A stretch of DNA of 64,000 nt from Ceratorhiza oryzae-sativae (GCA_030998015.1 JARWMV010000051.1:40489-104488); one strand, 5' to 3'; counted from the first letter of the stretch, positions 10,734 to 21,599 are shown. Program-made: numbers and translations. The notes: generated by a model from the letters alone, not told the origin.

Positions 10734-11070
10734 ACAATAGGATAGGCTAGGAGGGGTCAATCTGCACCACCTACAGGTCTGCCCTAGGCAACCAGGGACC
10801 CCACCTAGAGCCTCTCCTAGGATGTATCCTACATGAACTGTCATGTCCAGTTAGTAGTCAGTCATACCATCAGAAAGTGCACTGTTGACAACTACATGGT
10901 ACAGTCCATAAGCCCATACACACCAATGTCCCAAAATGAATGTGTATGGCATACACAATTGTGATATTGGCATTATGAGCCTATGGTTTGCCTATCAGGT
11001 GTTCAGCTGATAGGAAGCCTTGAGTTGCAGCTGCTTGGAGAAGTGTATGCTATGACATTTACTAGGGCAC
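10734..11070. other. Intergenic spacer
   Basis: No gene recognised. The right part grades into GTGTAC/GTACAC-rich satellite-like sequence. Confidence 0.4.
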
Positions 11071-11664
11071 ACATGGCACCTGTGTACAGGGCACATGTGC
11101 AAGCTGTTGTCCTGTGTACAGCGTACACATTGTGTGACTAGCACCCTGCATGCAGGTGGAAATTGAGCTGGTGCACACACCAAAGCCAGGTGTCCTGGGC
11201 GCAGTCGCCCAGGACACAACTGGCTTTTGGGGTGTGTGCACTGCAGCTCAATCTACTTGTGTGTAGGAAGCAGGTCACACAATGTGTACGCCGTACACAG
11301 GACAACAGCTTGCACATGTGCCCTATACACAGATGCCACATGACAAACATCTTGCCATGTATGCTGAGACCAAAGCCTGTATATGTGCCCAGCACATAAA
11401 GTCATCGAAACACAGTATGCTATGGCTGTCTCCTATGTACGCATGGTGATAAACAGACATATGGTGTACACAAGCAAGACATAGCCTCTGGCTCAATGGC
11501 AATGTGCATAACCCACACACAGATATGTTATGGCATCTGCATACGGCGTACACATGCTAGGAACCACCTCCTAGGACAGGCACTGTGATTGCCCTATACA
11601 AATGCAAGATATGGGGTTTTTGTGCCACATACACAAGTGTGACAGGGCCTCTGTGTAAGCTGTG
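10995..11664. repeat. Degenerate satellite with GTGTACNGCGTACAC palindromes, left part
   Basis: GT/CA-rich sequence with recurring palindromic cores (for example near 11115, 11283 and 11536). The same satellite continues after the LINE insertion at 12655. The short open frames on both strands reflect the repeat and are not genes. Confidence 0.7.
11071..11336. repeat. Large near-perfect inverted repeat (about 130-bp arms)
   Basis: The two arms pair around a four-base loop (CAGT, 11202-11205). The core stem is GTGTCCTGGGCG with CGCCCAGGACAC. Farther out, GGGCACATGTGCAAGCTG (11089) pairs with CAGCTTGCACATGTGCCC (11306), and GTGTACAGCGTACACATTG pairs with CAATGTGTACGCCGTACAC. Such a fold-back could be a MITE-like unit or a hairpin-forming satellite monomer; no target duplication was identified. 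Confidence 0.75.
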
Positions 11665-11679
11665 TGCACACATGTGGTG
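11665..11679. repeat. Target-site duplication of the LINE insertion, left copy
   Basis: TGCACACATGTGGTG, repeated exactly at 12640-12654 on the other side of the LINE fragment. Confidence 0.85.
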
Positions 11680-12340
11680 CCATCGAGGTTGCCTTAGAAG
11701 GACACGCAAGATCAGGTCAAAAAACTCGCTTATCGATTCGCAACCAAGCATTCAACTTCATAGACAAAAATCCCGAACACAACATCTCGATCCAATACTG
11801 CCCAGCCCACGAAGACATCCGTGGCCACGACCTCGCTGACAAACTAGCTAAACGGGCGTCGTCCCATAGAAGAAGCATTTCTGGAAGGAAAACACTTACC
11901 AACATCAAACGAGAGTCCAAGGCCAAAACATCAAATGACTGGTTCGAAACCTGGGCGGCACGCAAACCAAGCGGTTTCTTCGCACCAGCAGACCGAATTC
12001 CACCTTCGTGCAAACCAAGCAAAACACTCCTCAACACCCCAAGACCCATATTCTCGTGCCTCACTCAAGCCCTCACAGGCCACGCCTTCATCGGAGAATA
12101 TTACGAACGGTTTGTCCCAGATGAAAACACGTTCTGCCCTTGCGGCGAACCTCTACAAACCCGACAGCATATACTCCTAGAATGCCCAGACTACTGACTT
12201 TCACCACCTTTTTATCACAGACCGAGGAGACATGCTCTCCCTGCCCGATATACTCGGCACGCCGAAAGGCATTGAAAAACTTATCACTTTCCTCGAACAC
12301 ACGAACGCATTTACCAAACAAGAAAACCCCTTCGGTTAAT
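11680..12340 (+). pseudogene. LINE pol C-terminus: RNase H and CCHC domain remnant
   Basis: The open frame reads through the end of an RNase H domain (ALEGHARSGQKTRLSIRNQA, then YCPAHEDIRGHDLADKLAKR with the typical late H and D positions) and then a LINE-type zinc motif (FCPCGEPLQTRQHILLECP, C-x-C-x7-H-x4-C). The frame stops at 12197. One frame over, coding resumes (LPDILGTPKGIEKLITFLEH) to a stop at about 12340, so a single-base indel near 12195 broke the end. The upstream endonuclease and RT are missing. This is a relic of a Tad/I-like element. Confidence 0.85.
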
Positions 12341-12639
12341 CTAAGGGCTCCCGCCCTCGGCTCAAGACTTTCTCCCTCTCTTTCCCCTCTCTCTCTGTGC
12401 CTCGGACGCCGTCCGCTTTGTTCCTTGCCATAATGTTACCCTCCCCCCACGTGACTGCCTTAGGCGTCTCGCTCGGACTCGCTTCCCTCTTCGCGCTACA
12501 CTCTTTCTCCCTGTACCCCGGTGCAGGGTGTTGCCCGGTTCTTCTTCTTCGTGATCAGGCCGGGACCGCGCCTTGGCTCATTGTGAGACTGCTAGCGGTA
12601 TACAAATAATAGATTTCATCATCATCATCATCATCATCA
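11680..12639 (+). mobile_element. 5'-truncated LINE (non-LTR retrotransposon)
   Basis: About 960 bp carrying only the end of the pol gene and the 3' UTR. It ends in a trinucleotide tail (eight ATC/CAT repeats, 12616-12639) and is flanked by an exact 15-bp target duplication. It is inserted into the palindromic satellite. The 5' truncation falls within the RNase H domain, as expected from incomplete target-primed reverse transcription. Confidence 0.9.
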
Positions 12640-12654
12640 TGCACACATGTGGTG
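12640..12654. repeat. Target-site duplication of the LINE insertion, right copy
   Basis: TGCACACATGTGGTG, identical to 11665-11679. Confidence 0.85.
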
Positions 12655-13940
12655 TATCCATTGCGTACGGCATACACACACCAGAAATGGCCACTGGGCA
12701 ATGGGCACTGCTTGTAACATGTGCATGTGCATGATGTAGGCTGTGTGTACAGCATACACATGCAGTAGATAGCCTCTTGGTACAACATACTGTTGGGTAC
12801 CCTGCACAGATGTATGCGATGGGCTCTGTGTACAGCGTACACAAGTGTGACAGGGTATATGTATGAGCCATGTGTACATGCATGATGCCACCATTGTGTA
12901 CGGTGTACACAAGCAAGACATGACCTCTGGGTCAATGGCACCATGGGTAACCAGCACACATACATGATGTGGCCACTGTGTATGGCATATACATGCATGA
13001 TGTGGGCTCTGTAGAGCATACACAAGCATGATAGGCATCTGTGCAAGCCTTGTGCACATATACATGGTGTAGCCATTGCATACGGCGTACACAAGCCAGA
13101 CATGACCTCTGGGTCAATGGCACTGACTGTAGCCTGCACACATTCATCACGTGTCTGCTGCATACGGCGTATGCATGCATCTGTGTGTCTTCTGTGTATG
13201 GTGTATGCATGCATTATGTAGCCATTGTGTATGGCGTACACACACACAAGGCGTAGCCTCTGGGCACAAGATATGATATACCCTGAACAAACACATGACA
13301 TGAGCTCTGTGTACGGCGTACGTGAGTGTGTTGGGTTGTCAGTGTAAGCTGCATGCACAGACATGGTGTGGCCATTGCATACGGCGTACACAAGCATGAT
13401 AAGGCATCTGTGTACACACTACAAATGCAGGATGTGGTTGCTGTGCATGCAAATTAAAGACATAAAATCTGGGTATATGATATTCTATGCACAGGGTGTG
13501 CAGATGTCCAATCATGTTTGTGTATGCTAAATGCAGGGGTCATACCATGCATGTGTATCTGTACACATAGTTCCATTGGTCCAATGCCATATCTTGCCTC
13601 TGAACACTGTACACAGTGGCTGCAACCTGCATGTGCACACCACTCACTCCATTGCCCAGCCATGCTTGTGTACACTGTACACAGAGCTCTGGACATCATG
13701 TGTACACCATATGCAGAGGCCACATCCCATGTGCACAGATTTCCTAGATGCCTTGTACTACTTGTGTACACCACATTCTGTGTTCATGCCATGCATGTGT
13801 TTAGGGCATACTTGGTGCCATTTACTTTAGGCTGTGTCTTGCATGTGTACGCCATACACAGAGGCCACATCCTGTATGTGCACAGGGTACATGGATGCCC
13901 CACAATGCATGAATGCCTGGTTTACAGAGCTCACAGTGTG
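12655..13940. repeat. Degenerate satellite with GTACGGCGTAC-type palindromic cores
   Basis: At least twelve cores of the form GTGTACGGCGTACAC or its variants occur near 12672, 12741, 12830, 12896, 12978, 13078, 13160, 13228, 13310, 13377, 13670 and 13850, commonly 60-90 bp apart. They are embedded in repeated words such as CAAGACATGACCTCTGG and GGGTCAATGGCAC. Long open frames on both strands are a by-product. It continues the satellite at 10995-11664. Confidence 0.75.
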
Positions 13941-14125
13941 TAGCTTCACATGATGCTCTCTCATTGCTTAAGATATGTGCCTGCCACCACACTCTTTGGG
14001 TTGGAGCTTAGATCACAATATGGGCATGCTAAACAGTGGTAGCTTGGCAACATTAGCATTGTATGTAGGAGAATAGAGATGTAACTAAAAGGTACATTTG
14101 TGTAGTATCTCTTATCAACAAGTTT

Positions 14126-17070
14126 TTAAACTCGACCACCTGGAATTGTAGCATCCGGGGATGTATCAGGGTTCAATGCAATGCATGGTGCTTTACCAGG
14201 AACAAGATTATGCCCAAAAACAGTTGCCTTGGCACCAGCTCCTGTATCTCCCCATAAACGGTCTGACTTGCCATTAGGAAGCCACTGTGCCTCTCGACCA
14301 ATCTTGCTCCGCATCCAAGCAACCACGTCCTGCAACTCCTTCTGTGTGAAGGTCTTGTCTGAGTTCTTCAGGATGGCAATCCACTGAGTAAACCAATCAA
14401 GATACTGTAACCCTTGAGCATATATCTTGCCACTCTTGGACTTTGCACATTTTGTGTTGTACTCTTCTAGAGTTGGGAACAATCGATGGATGGCCCGTGT
14501 CCAATTGTCTTCCTTGGAGACCTGAGTCCAACCTTTCAAAAAGGTTGCAAGCTTCCTTGAGTCTGTAAGATCTGAGTAGCGAAGCCTGTTCAACTCGTTG
14601 GGCCGCAGTGTGCACCACTGGACCTTGTTGTCACCTGATGTTGGCACGCATTTAAGCATTGCACCAGGCATAGCATTCAGGATATCATTGAGCTTTGCGT
14701 GAAGAGATGGCTGTGGCTCCGGTAGTTCTTCGTCTTCATCTGCAGAATCACATCCAGGAAGCTCGGCTGGCTCTGGCAGTGTAATCCCATCTTCTCCAAT
14801 GGCGTTCTCGATGTTGTCAGCTAGTGGAATGCCAATCCGCTTGGTTCTCTTTGACCGGTCAATGGGACCAGCTGTAATCAACACCCCACCAAGCTCAACA
14901 AAAAGTTGCCCAGGCTCAGCATCATCCTGTGCCCAGTCAAATGGTTGTTGAATGTCTGAGTAGGCACGTTTCTTGACACCACCTCGGTTCATGAGCGTAG
15001 TTACAGCCTCCAAAGCACCACTGTTGCGATCAATGTTGAGTAGTGTAGCAGCTGTCATAGTGTCGATTGTTCGATGTGAGCAAGTGCGTGGGACTTGGAG
15101 TACCCGGTCAAGATGCTGGCTGTGAATAAAAAAGGCACCACTGTGTTGGACAGCCTGAACAACCTCATGGTTGACTTCATGGACACTGAGTGAGTCTCGA
15201 AGAATGTTGTAGTTGCCACCATCTTTGAGTCGACAGACCAGCCCGTTTGCCTTGTAGCACATACCAAGGCCCAATGTCACTGTTGACAGTGCCTTGTCAG
15301 TGGTCAACTTCAACAGTGACATGTGAGCCTTCCCCATAGTTACGTGGCAAGCTTCCAAATGTATGCAGCGCCACTTCCTGGAGCAGGACATGTACAGCGT
15401 ATGAGCATTCATGGCATATCAGCATGTGATAATGCAGGGACCACTTACCATAGATCCTTAGTCAGAATGGTTGCCAAGCATTCAGCAACCTCTGCCTTGG
15501 GGAGATATCGTTGGACTTTGAGGGATGAAGCTAGGCGGACACGAGACTCGCAACGGACGTCGATAGCCTTTAGCTCAGCCATGTTTGACTTGAAGATTTG
15601 TGCGACGGGTGTGAGGAATTTGGCAAGAACATAGGGATAGTTACGGTACATGTCCACAGGGGTCATGTGCTTTGCTACTTCACCTCCATCCTTGAATTGT
15701 GTCTCCTTGCAGTCGTCACTATAAATGTTGAGATAAGAGGTCCCATATGGCCCAATAACTGCTGGATCCCGACATTTTGCCCTCTGATCTTCACGGTTCA
15801 GCATGTTCATACGAAATCCACCTAGCCTGGTGAGAAGTGCCCAAGAGTCAAAAAAGTAAGCCCCACTCCTTTTCGTTCGTGCAGCAGCTTTTAGTGAGCC
15901 AACCCCAGTGAGAGTGTTGACAAGCTGGTGATGAGTTTCAGCCTTGAGTAACAGGCTCTTTCCGTGGTCGCGGTGATGCACAACTGTTGCAATATCAACC
16001 CAGAATAGTGCAGCAAGATCACCAAGCATCATCTCCAGAACAAGTGGCTTAACTGCCTTCTTCAGTGCCTCAGAGCGGTTTACGATGAACTGGGCCTCCA
16101 CACCTGCATCGTAAATGGGAGGTACGTCGGGATCGGCAATGTTTGGGAAGTGGTCAATCACAGGTGCAGGAATGTTGTGTCGTGTACCATCTTTGATACC
16201 CTTGATCTCGATGCCCAAGAAAAAGCCAACTGCCCAGGACAGCTGGGGGTTGGACTCTACATGAGCATGCAGGGCGTCAATGTACTGTTGCAGATGCTCG
16301 CCAGATATTGTGCGAGTGGAGTGCACAATCTGCCCCTTTGCTCGGCGAGCACGCCAACTCTCAAACTCTTGGAAGCATGGCCAGGCCTTTCGAGGGTTTG
16401 GAGGAATGGTCTGAGCTGCTGCTGGCCGAGCCACTTGGTTGTAGAACTTGGTCTGAAGATCAGGGGGGATAAGATTGCCATCTGAGGCCTTCCTTGCTAG
16501 TGCATAATTAGGGTAGAAAATGCGCACAGTGATTGTGCGAGCATTTTCTCCACCAATCTCCCCAAAGAGACTGTTTGGGATCAAATGATAATGTAATGAC
16601 TAGCAGCAGTGTGTGACTGAGCAAGGAGTACCAAAATATATTAGGAATTCACTCACAGATTGCTGTCCAGATGGCAACTCCCATTCATAGGGTTCTATGT
16701 GCAGGTTGTCCTCCAATACGCGTGATGGTTGATCTAGAATATGGTAGTGCAGGGAGGCCTGCGGCCGGAGGGGGAAAAGACCACCTTTGGGGATGAATCC
16801 AATCACAGAGTCAACATCACACTCATAGGTCAGCTGTGCAGCATGTGTTCGTGGCTGTTCTGGAACAATGTTTGCATAGCGTGCAGCACCATGCTCATCC
16901 AAATATAGACCAGTATTAGCAAATTCTGTGTGGGGGCCATATTCATTGGTTCCGAGGCCATGTGAATCTGCAATCTCCTGGTATTTCTGATTGAACTGTT
17001 GGAAACTGAGTGGAGTGCATATGCCACGGTTCAGATCAACACGTGCTTTGATGATAGGACCAGTCTCCAT
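14126..17070 (-). CDS. Unrecognised 938-aa protein, three exons
   Basis: Exons 16657-17070, 15449-16599 and 14126-15377 join across two GT-AG introns (16600-16656, GTGAGT...GCTAG; 15378-15448, GTAAGT...TCCAG) with matching phases, giving 939 codons including the stop and no internal stop. The first ATG is at 17070. I recognise no domain. The N-terminal part contains HTEFANTGLYLDEHGAARY; the middle carries hydrophobic-aromatic sequence such as SWAVGFFLGIEIKG and LGDLAALFWVDIATVVHHRD; an acidic segment (DSADEDEELPEPQ) lies near residue 760. No signal peptide or clear membrane segment is seen. An intact gene with moderate CpG content between satellite and CpG-depleted retroelements may be a host gene or cargo of an unrecognised element. 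Confidence 0.75.
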
Positions 17071-17235
17071 AGTGATGAACCCAAGGAAGTATCAGACACA
17101 GAACAAGCAGCACAGTGTCAAGGATGAGGGGTTCAAGTTGTTGAACAAGGATGGAGCTGTAGACACAAGGCAACAGTGAGCAAGAGGGGGGGGGTTAAGC
17201 ACAATTCTTGCTCCTCAGGTGAATTGCTCTCTTCT

Positions 17236-17245
17236 TATAGCATCT
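17236..17245 (-). promoter_or_regulatory. Possible TATA box for the three-exon gene
   Basis: The minus strand reads CTATAAGAAG about 170 bases upstream of the ATG at 17070. Only the motif and position support it. Confidence 0.25.
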
Positions 17246-17396
17246 AAGAAGAAAAATTCATGTTGGATGATCAAGTAAGTTATCTCCTGTGACAGGGGCA
17301 GTGTTGGTTGGAGACTGGCCTGTCTGGTGTGGCACCAGCAGTCATGAGATGTGTGTATATGCTCACATGCTTCAGTAGGAGCATCCTGTCACAAAC

Positions 17397-17758
17397 TGAC
17401 ATGCATATATCCACTCTCTAATATTTCCTTGATTTATTACATTTTATGAGATCATCTTCAAAACATACTTGCCTTTTATGGTATATCTGTGTCATGTGAT
17501 TCAGGGGATGTGCCAGGCTGATAACCAAGATGTATTTCAACTCCAATGTGAAATTCTGCAGTTCCGCAGTTGCTTCTACTGCTTCTATCTCTTATCAGTT
17601 GTGACTCACTGTATGGACTTGTTTGTTATGATGTGGCTTGTACTATGTATATAAACCAGGTCAAGTTCACAGAGGACTCCTCAAGAACTTGACCTCTCGT
17701 TGAATACAAGTTCTTTCTATTTACTATTTTCTTGTTGCCTGACTTGTTGTCATTGACA
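17397..17758 (+). mobile_element. Solo LTR, gypsy family A
   Basis: Starts TGTCACAAACTGACATG and ends GTTGTCATTGACA, with an exact 5-bp target duplication CATCC on both sides (17392-17396 and 17759-17763). It has the TATGTATATAAACC box and CTCAAGAACTTGACCTCTCG downstream, as in the LTRs of the complete element at 18485. It arose by LTR-LTR recombination. Confidence 0.9.
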
Positions 17759-17800
17759 CATCCTCACTTGACATACAAACCACTGTCCTTGCACCACTGT

Positions 17801-17850
17801 TGTAAGGATAGCAGCCACACAACTGCTACTAGTTCATATGGTTTGGGACA
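17801..17850 (+). repeat. Fragment of the TRIM-like LTR
   Basis: TGTAAGGATAGCAGCCACAC resembles the start of the 196-bp LTR at 25952 (TGTAAGGACAGCAGTCACAT). The similarity fades after about 45 bp. The remaining sequence to 18077 has no recognisable gene. Confidence 0.4.
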
Positions 17851-18077
17851 AAACCACCTGCAGTGATTGAAGTTCTGATTTTGAACACTAATAACTTGAG
17901 ATCTAGTGCAGCAACTGCATGTATTTAGCACTGTGCAATAGCCTTACATCTCAGCTAAAAAATAAATATACATGAAGCATACTTGATTGCAAAACCACAT
18001 ACATCAGAGGAAAACAATACAAGATGTGCATACAAGCAGTTTTGTCCCCAAAAATTCAGACATCTGTCCAGAGATAT

Positions 18078-18460
18078 TTAATATGGAATCTCCTTTCCTT
18101 TCCTTTTCAAAACCATAGCCATGTGCCTAGTCATGCTTTCTATAAGTTTCTGGCAGCAGTTTTTGCCAAATTGGTTCCAGACATCCTTCACATGATCCCA
18201 TAACTCCAGGATCCCTGCAGGACCAGGTGTCTTGGTCTGCATCAGAGGAAGGTGCCAGCCCCAAGCCTGGAGTTGCTGGGAGTGTAAATGTGCCAATGGA
18301 AGGTGAGCATCCAAATGTTGACAGGTCAAACTTGAAACAAAATTTAATTCTTTTTGCTTACCAGCACCACTGTTGAGTGAGCCAGCAATTGGATCAAGCA
18401 TTTCAAACATGCCTTCAGGCTCCAAAGAAATTGTGAGTACCTGAGGAAAAAACATCCTAA
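18078..18460 (-). pseudogene. Tc1/mariner-like transposase C-terminal fragment
   Basis: The minus strand encodes LWDHVKDVWNQFGKNCCQKL then IESMTRHMAMVLKRKGKEIPY and a stop at 18078. This resembles the C-terminal end of Tc1-like transposases (CQ.LI.SMPRR....I.A.G..T.Y). The catalytic DDE region is not present as a readable frame; upstream sequence is scrambled. A relic, broken by age and by the nearby gypsy insertion. Confidence 0.5.
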
Positions 18461-18484
18461 CACATTGATTAATTGGTGTCATAG

Positions 18485-18859
18485 TGTCACGAGCTGACAC
18501 GCATATATCCACTTTATAATATTTTCTTGATTTATTACATTTTATGAGATCCTTTCAAAACATACTTGCCTTTTATGGTATATCTGTGTCATGTGATTCA
18601 GGGGACATTCTGGACCGATAACCAAGATGTATTTCAACTCTGATGTGAAATTCTGCAGTTCTGCAGTGGCTTCTATCGCTTCTATCTCTTATCAGTTGTT
18701 ACTCACTGTATGGACTTGTTTGTTATGATGTGGCTCATACTATGTATATAAACCAGGTCAAGTTTGCAGAGGACTCCTCAAGAACTGGACCTCTCGTCGA
18801 ATACAAGTTCTTTTCTTTTCTTACTATTTTCCTTGTCGCCTGACTTGTTGTCACCAACA
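18485..18859 (+). repeat. 5' LTR of gypsy element 1
   Basis: TGTCACGAGCTGACACGC at the start, ACCAACA at the end. TATA-like TATGTATATAAACC at 18741-18754. The sequence TCAAGAACTGGACCT at 18778-18792 lies about 30 bp downstream, where transcription would start. Confidence 0.93.
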
Positions 18860-18878
18860 TCAGGTCAAGTTCTTGACA
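18860..18878 (+). promoter_or_regulatory. Primer-binding site, self-priming type
   Basis: TCAGGTCAAGTTCTTGACA directly follows the LTR. Its core AGGTCAAGTTCTTGA is the reverse complement of TCAAGAACTTGACCT, the family sequence at the predicted 5' end of the element's own transcript (one mismatch in this copy). This matches the Tf1/sushi self-priming mechanism rather than tRNA priming. Confidence 0.7.
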
Positions 18879-19259
18879 ATTGTAAGTCTCAGTGTTGTCT
18901 GGGATACGCCTGGAACACTGTTGGCGTCGTCTCAAGATAACTCCCCATTGCCTTCCCCAATCCCACTCCACCTATCCACAGCCATGAGACATTGTTGCCC
19001 TATATGTGCCTCTGTGAAACCTTGCATACCTATATCAGTTGAAGCGCTATTGGTCTTCACAGACATGGCTGCTCACTGACCAAGGGTTGGGTCCCTCACA
19101 CGTCATAACAAGCTTTGGTTCTCTAATCTCTTTTGTTGACAAGAGGTGGGGTTGCTCATTGCCCTTAAGTAGTTGAGCAACGGAGGTCACCTTCCTATTC
19201 CAATAGACTCAGGAAAGGGTCTATTTTTCTTGTTCTACCTTGCTTGACTACATCTCTGA

Positions 19260-20000
19260 CAGAACACACAGCCCTCAGTGGCACAAACCTTTACAGAAGA
19301 CCAGCGCTGCCATCTGTGTGGGTGGTTTGGACATCTATCTGTCCACTGCTTCACCCTCAACTTGGTCAAAGACATCCTTGAACAGGCTGGGCACATTGAT
19401 TTTAACCATGTAATAATCATCAAAGTCTGCCCCCAGAAGGTCGGACAAGCCCAACAAGTCTTCATTACTGAACTGGGTGCCCCTGAGTGCAAAATTTGCC
19501 ATCAGGTGAATGGAGCCACCTTCCCAGCACACTGCCCTTATTGTCCTAAGAAGGACAAATTTTTATACTACTACACTATCCCCTGCAACCAGCTATAAGC
19601 TGGAGAACCTTGGCCAACAACTCCTTCATCACCTGTTAAATACCACTGAAAACTTCAAAGACAGGTATTGTTATTACCAAAATAAATATGAAGAAACTCA
19701 TGAAAAACTTCACAAAGCCAAGGCCTGTTGCACACACCTAACTGAGTGTTTGTGCAAACATCAGAAGGACTACCTATCCCTCCTCCACAACCATCTCAGA
19801 CTAGAAGCACTAGTCTGAGAAAACACTGTACCACATGAGTATGCCTTCCCTGTCTTCTCAACACCATCAGACCTTCCTCACCCTACCTTTCTAAGTGGCA
19901 TGGGCTCACCAATTCAGGAAGAAGAACCCCTTCTGGCAGCCCAAATCGATCCTCCCCAAGGAAGCACTCCTTCAGGATCAAACTAAATTGAAGAGGGTGG
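19260..20000 (+). pseudogene. Accessory ORF region ahead of Gag, with zinc knuckle (element 1)
   Basis: Two overlapping frames. The first (19260-19598) encodes a CCHC knuckle CHLCGWFGHLSVHC (C-x2-C-x4-H-x4-C) and a second Cys-rich patch, ECKICHQVNGATFPAHCPYC. The second begins at the ATG at 19510 and encodes YKLENLGQQLLHHLL plus a region rich in Glu/Lys/His that looks coiled-coil. The same two overlapping frames are present in the truncated family member at 48020-48971 (minus), so the arrangement predates both copies. A protein with a nucleic-acid-binding knuckle encoded upstream of Gag is not part of the usual gypsy layout; its role is unknown. Confidence 0.6.
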
Positions 20001-20196
20001 AACATCCATACCACTGTCAGGACACCAAAAGTTGGGATTTGGACAATACGTGGTTAAGGTTTGGGGGAACTGAAAACTTCAAAATTTATAGACTTGTATG
20101 GGGAACAGAAATTCTCTACTATCAAAACAACTCTCAATTCCCTGTACTTCCTTATTGTCTCCATCATCATTAGAATTTACCTGAATCCTTCCTGAA

Positions 20197-21588
20197 ATGG
20201 CATCACAACCCTCTGCCCCTGCCTGGGCAAATATGTCTGATGGGGAAAAAGTCATCTATATGCTCCAGTCAATGGATGAATTACAAGAATGAACCAACAA
20301 TCTCCAAAATGATATTGGAGACATAGAACATAACAATAAAACTTACACAGATTTGCTCAAAGCTAAGCTCACCACCAACCAGACAAAAATAGACACTGAT
20401 GTGGCTGGATTGGCCACCAATGTCAACAACCTAGTGGGCATGTTGGCAATACTCCAAACATCTATTACACGCATTGAAGCACAAATTAACAACTCATCAG
20501 GTGGCTCAGGTGCCACCCAAGTACAACCAACCTCTGGCATGACCCAACCACAACCAGCAGCTACTGCTGCCACTGGCGGATCAACTGCAAAGGTTAAGAT
20601 GGCAGCTCCCCAAAAGTTTGATGGCACAAAGCATGAAGAAGCCATTTCATTTAGGATCACATGCGCCTGATACATCAACACAAATATGAGTGGGCACTCA
20701 GCTGACCAGGTAGTTGCTTTTATCACATCCTATCTTGAAGGATCCACTGCTGAATGGGTCAACTTGCATGAAGAATTTGAGATTCTAAACCCTGGAACTG
20801 TGATCCCATGGCTTCATGATGCCAACCTGTTTTGGCAAGAATTTACTACCTCTTATGGGGACCTGAACTGCACCAAAAATAACTGCAACAAGTGGCAGAA
20901 ACTGAAACAATCCAAGACAGTTCAGGATTACCTCACCCTACTCAACTTATATTCAACAGGGCTCAACTACAACAATGTAGCCATGCATGACCAGTTCTAC
21001 AATGGTCTATCATCAGACATAACAGACAGTACGGTGGCCCAAAACTATGACCCCCGCACCAAAACCTTTGCCCAGCTCACTCAGTGAGCCTTGGAAATTG
21101 ACTGCCACCTCATCTTGTTTGGTAGCAAAAGGATGTCTCATGGGGGTAACAAGTCCAGCAGCAACAGTGCCTCATCCAGTAGGCCAACAACTGCCTCCCA
21201 AAACAATCCCCAAAAAGAGAAATTCAAGAATGGGGAGTGGATATACAAGATCAAGGACAGCAGGGCAGTCAAGGGCCAAATTGTAGCCATTGGGCCCAAT
21301 GCCAAGGGTTTTACTGTCCCCACCATTTGCTATGATGGTAGCAGCTCTAATGTACAAGAATCCTTCAAGGACATAAAGAAGGATAATCACCCACTGGCAG
21401 CCCCTAAGGCAAAGGATCCAAATGCAATGGATCTGGATAGTGCAGGAAAATGAAAAGGGACAAACACCTGTTACAACTGTGGGGGTTGTGGCCACATTGC
21501 TGCCAAATGCCCCTCAGCCAAGATGTCAGGTTACGAAGCAGCTGTAGAGGATGTAGAAACAACTGACAATGAGTCAGTAAAAGAATGA
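20197..21588 (+). pseudogene. Gag of gypsy element 1
   Basis: ATG at 20197 (MASQPSAPAWANMSDGEKVI). It is related throughout to the copy at 46421-47809. It contains a retrotransposon Gag core (SYLEGSTAEWVN, WLHDANLFWQEFTT, KQSKTVQDYLTLLNLYSTGL) and a CCHC knuckle CYNCGGCGHIAAKC near the end. In-frame stops are at about 20292, 20668, 21085 and 21451; at 20668 the sister copy has CGA (Arg) where this has TGA. Gag would form the capsid and package RNA. Inactive here. Confidence 0.85.
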
Positions 21589-21599
21589 GCTAAAACTGT

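Noticed and set aside
12555..13417. A 280-codon minus-strand open frame rich in Cys, His, Tyr and Thr
   Set aside because: The sequence is the GTGTAC/GTACAC satellite; all frames are long because the repeat lacks stops, and the protein is a low-complexity repeat of CVYAVCNG-like words.
13518..13943. A 141-codon plus-strand open frame in the satellite
   Set aside because: Same satellite composition, no domain, and overlapping open frames on both strands.
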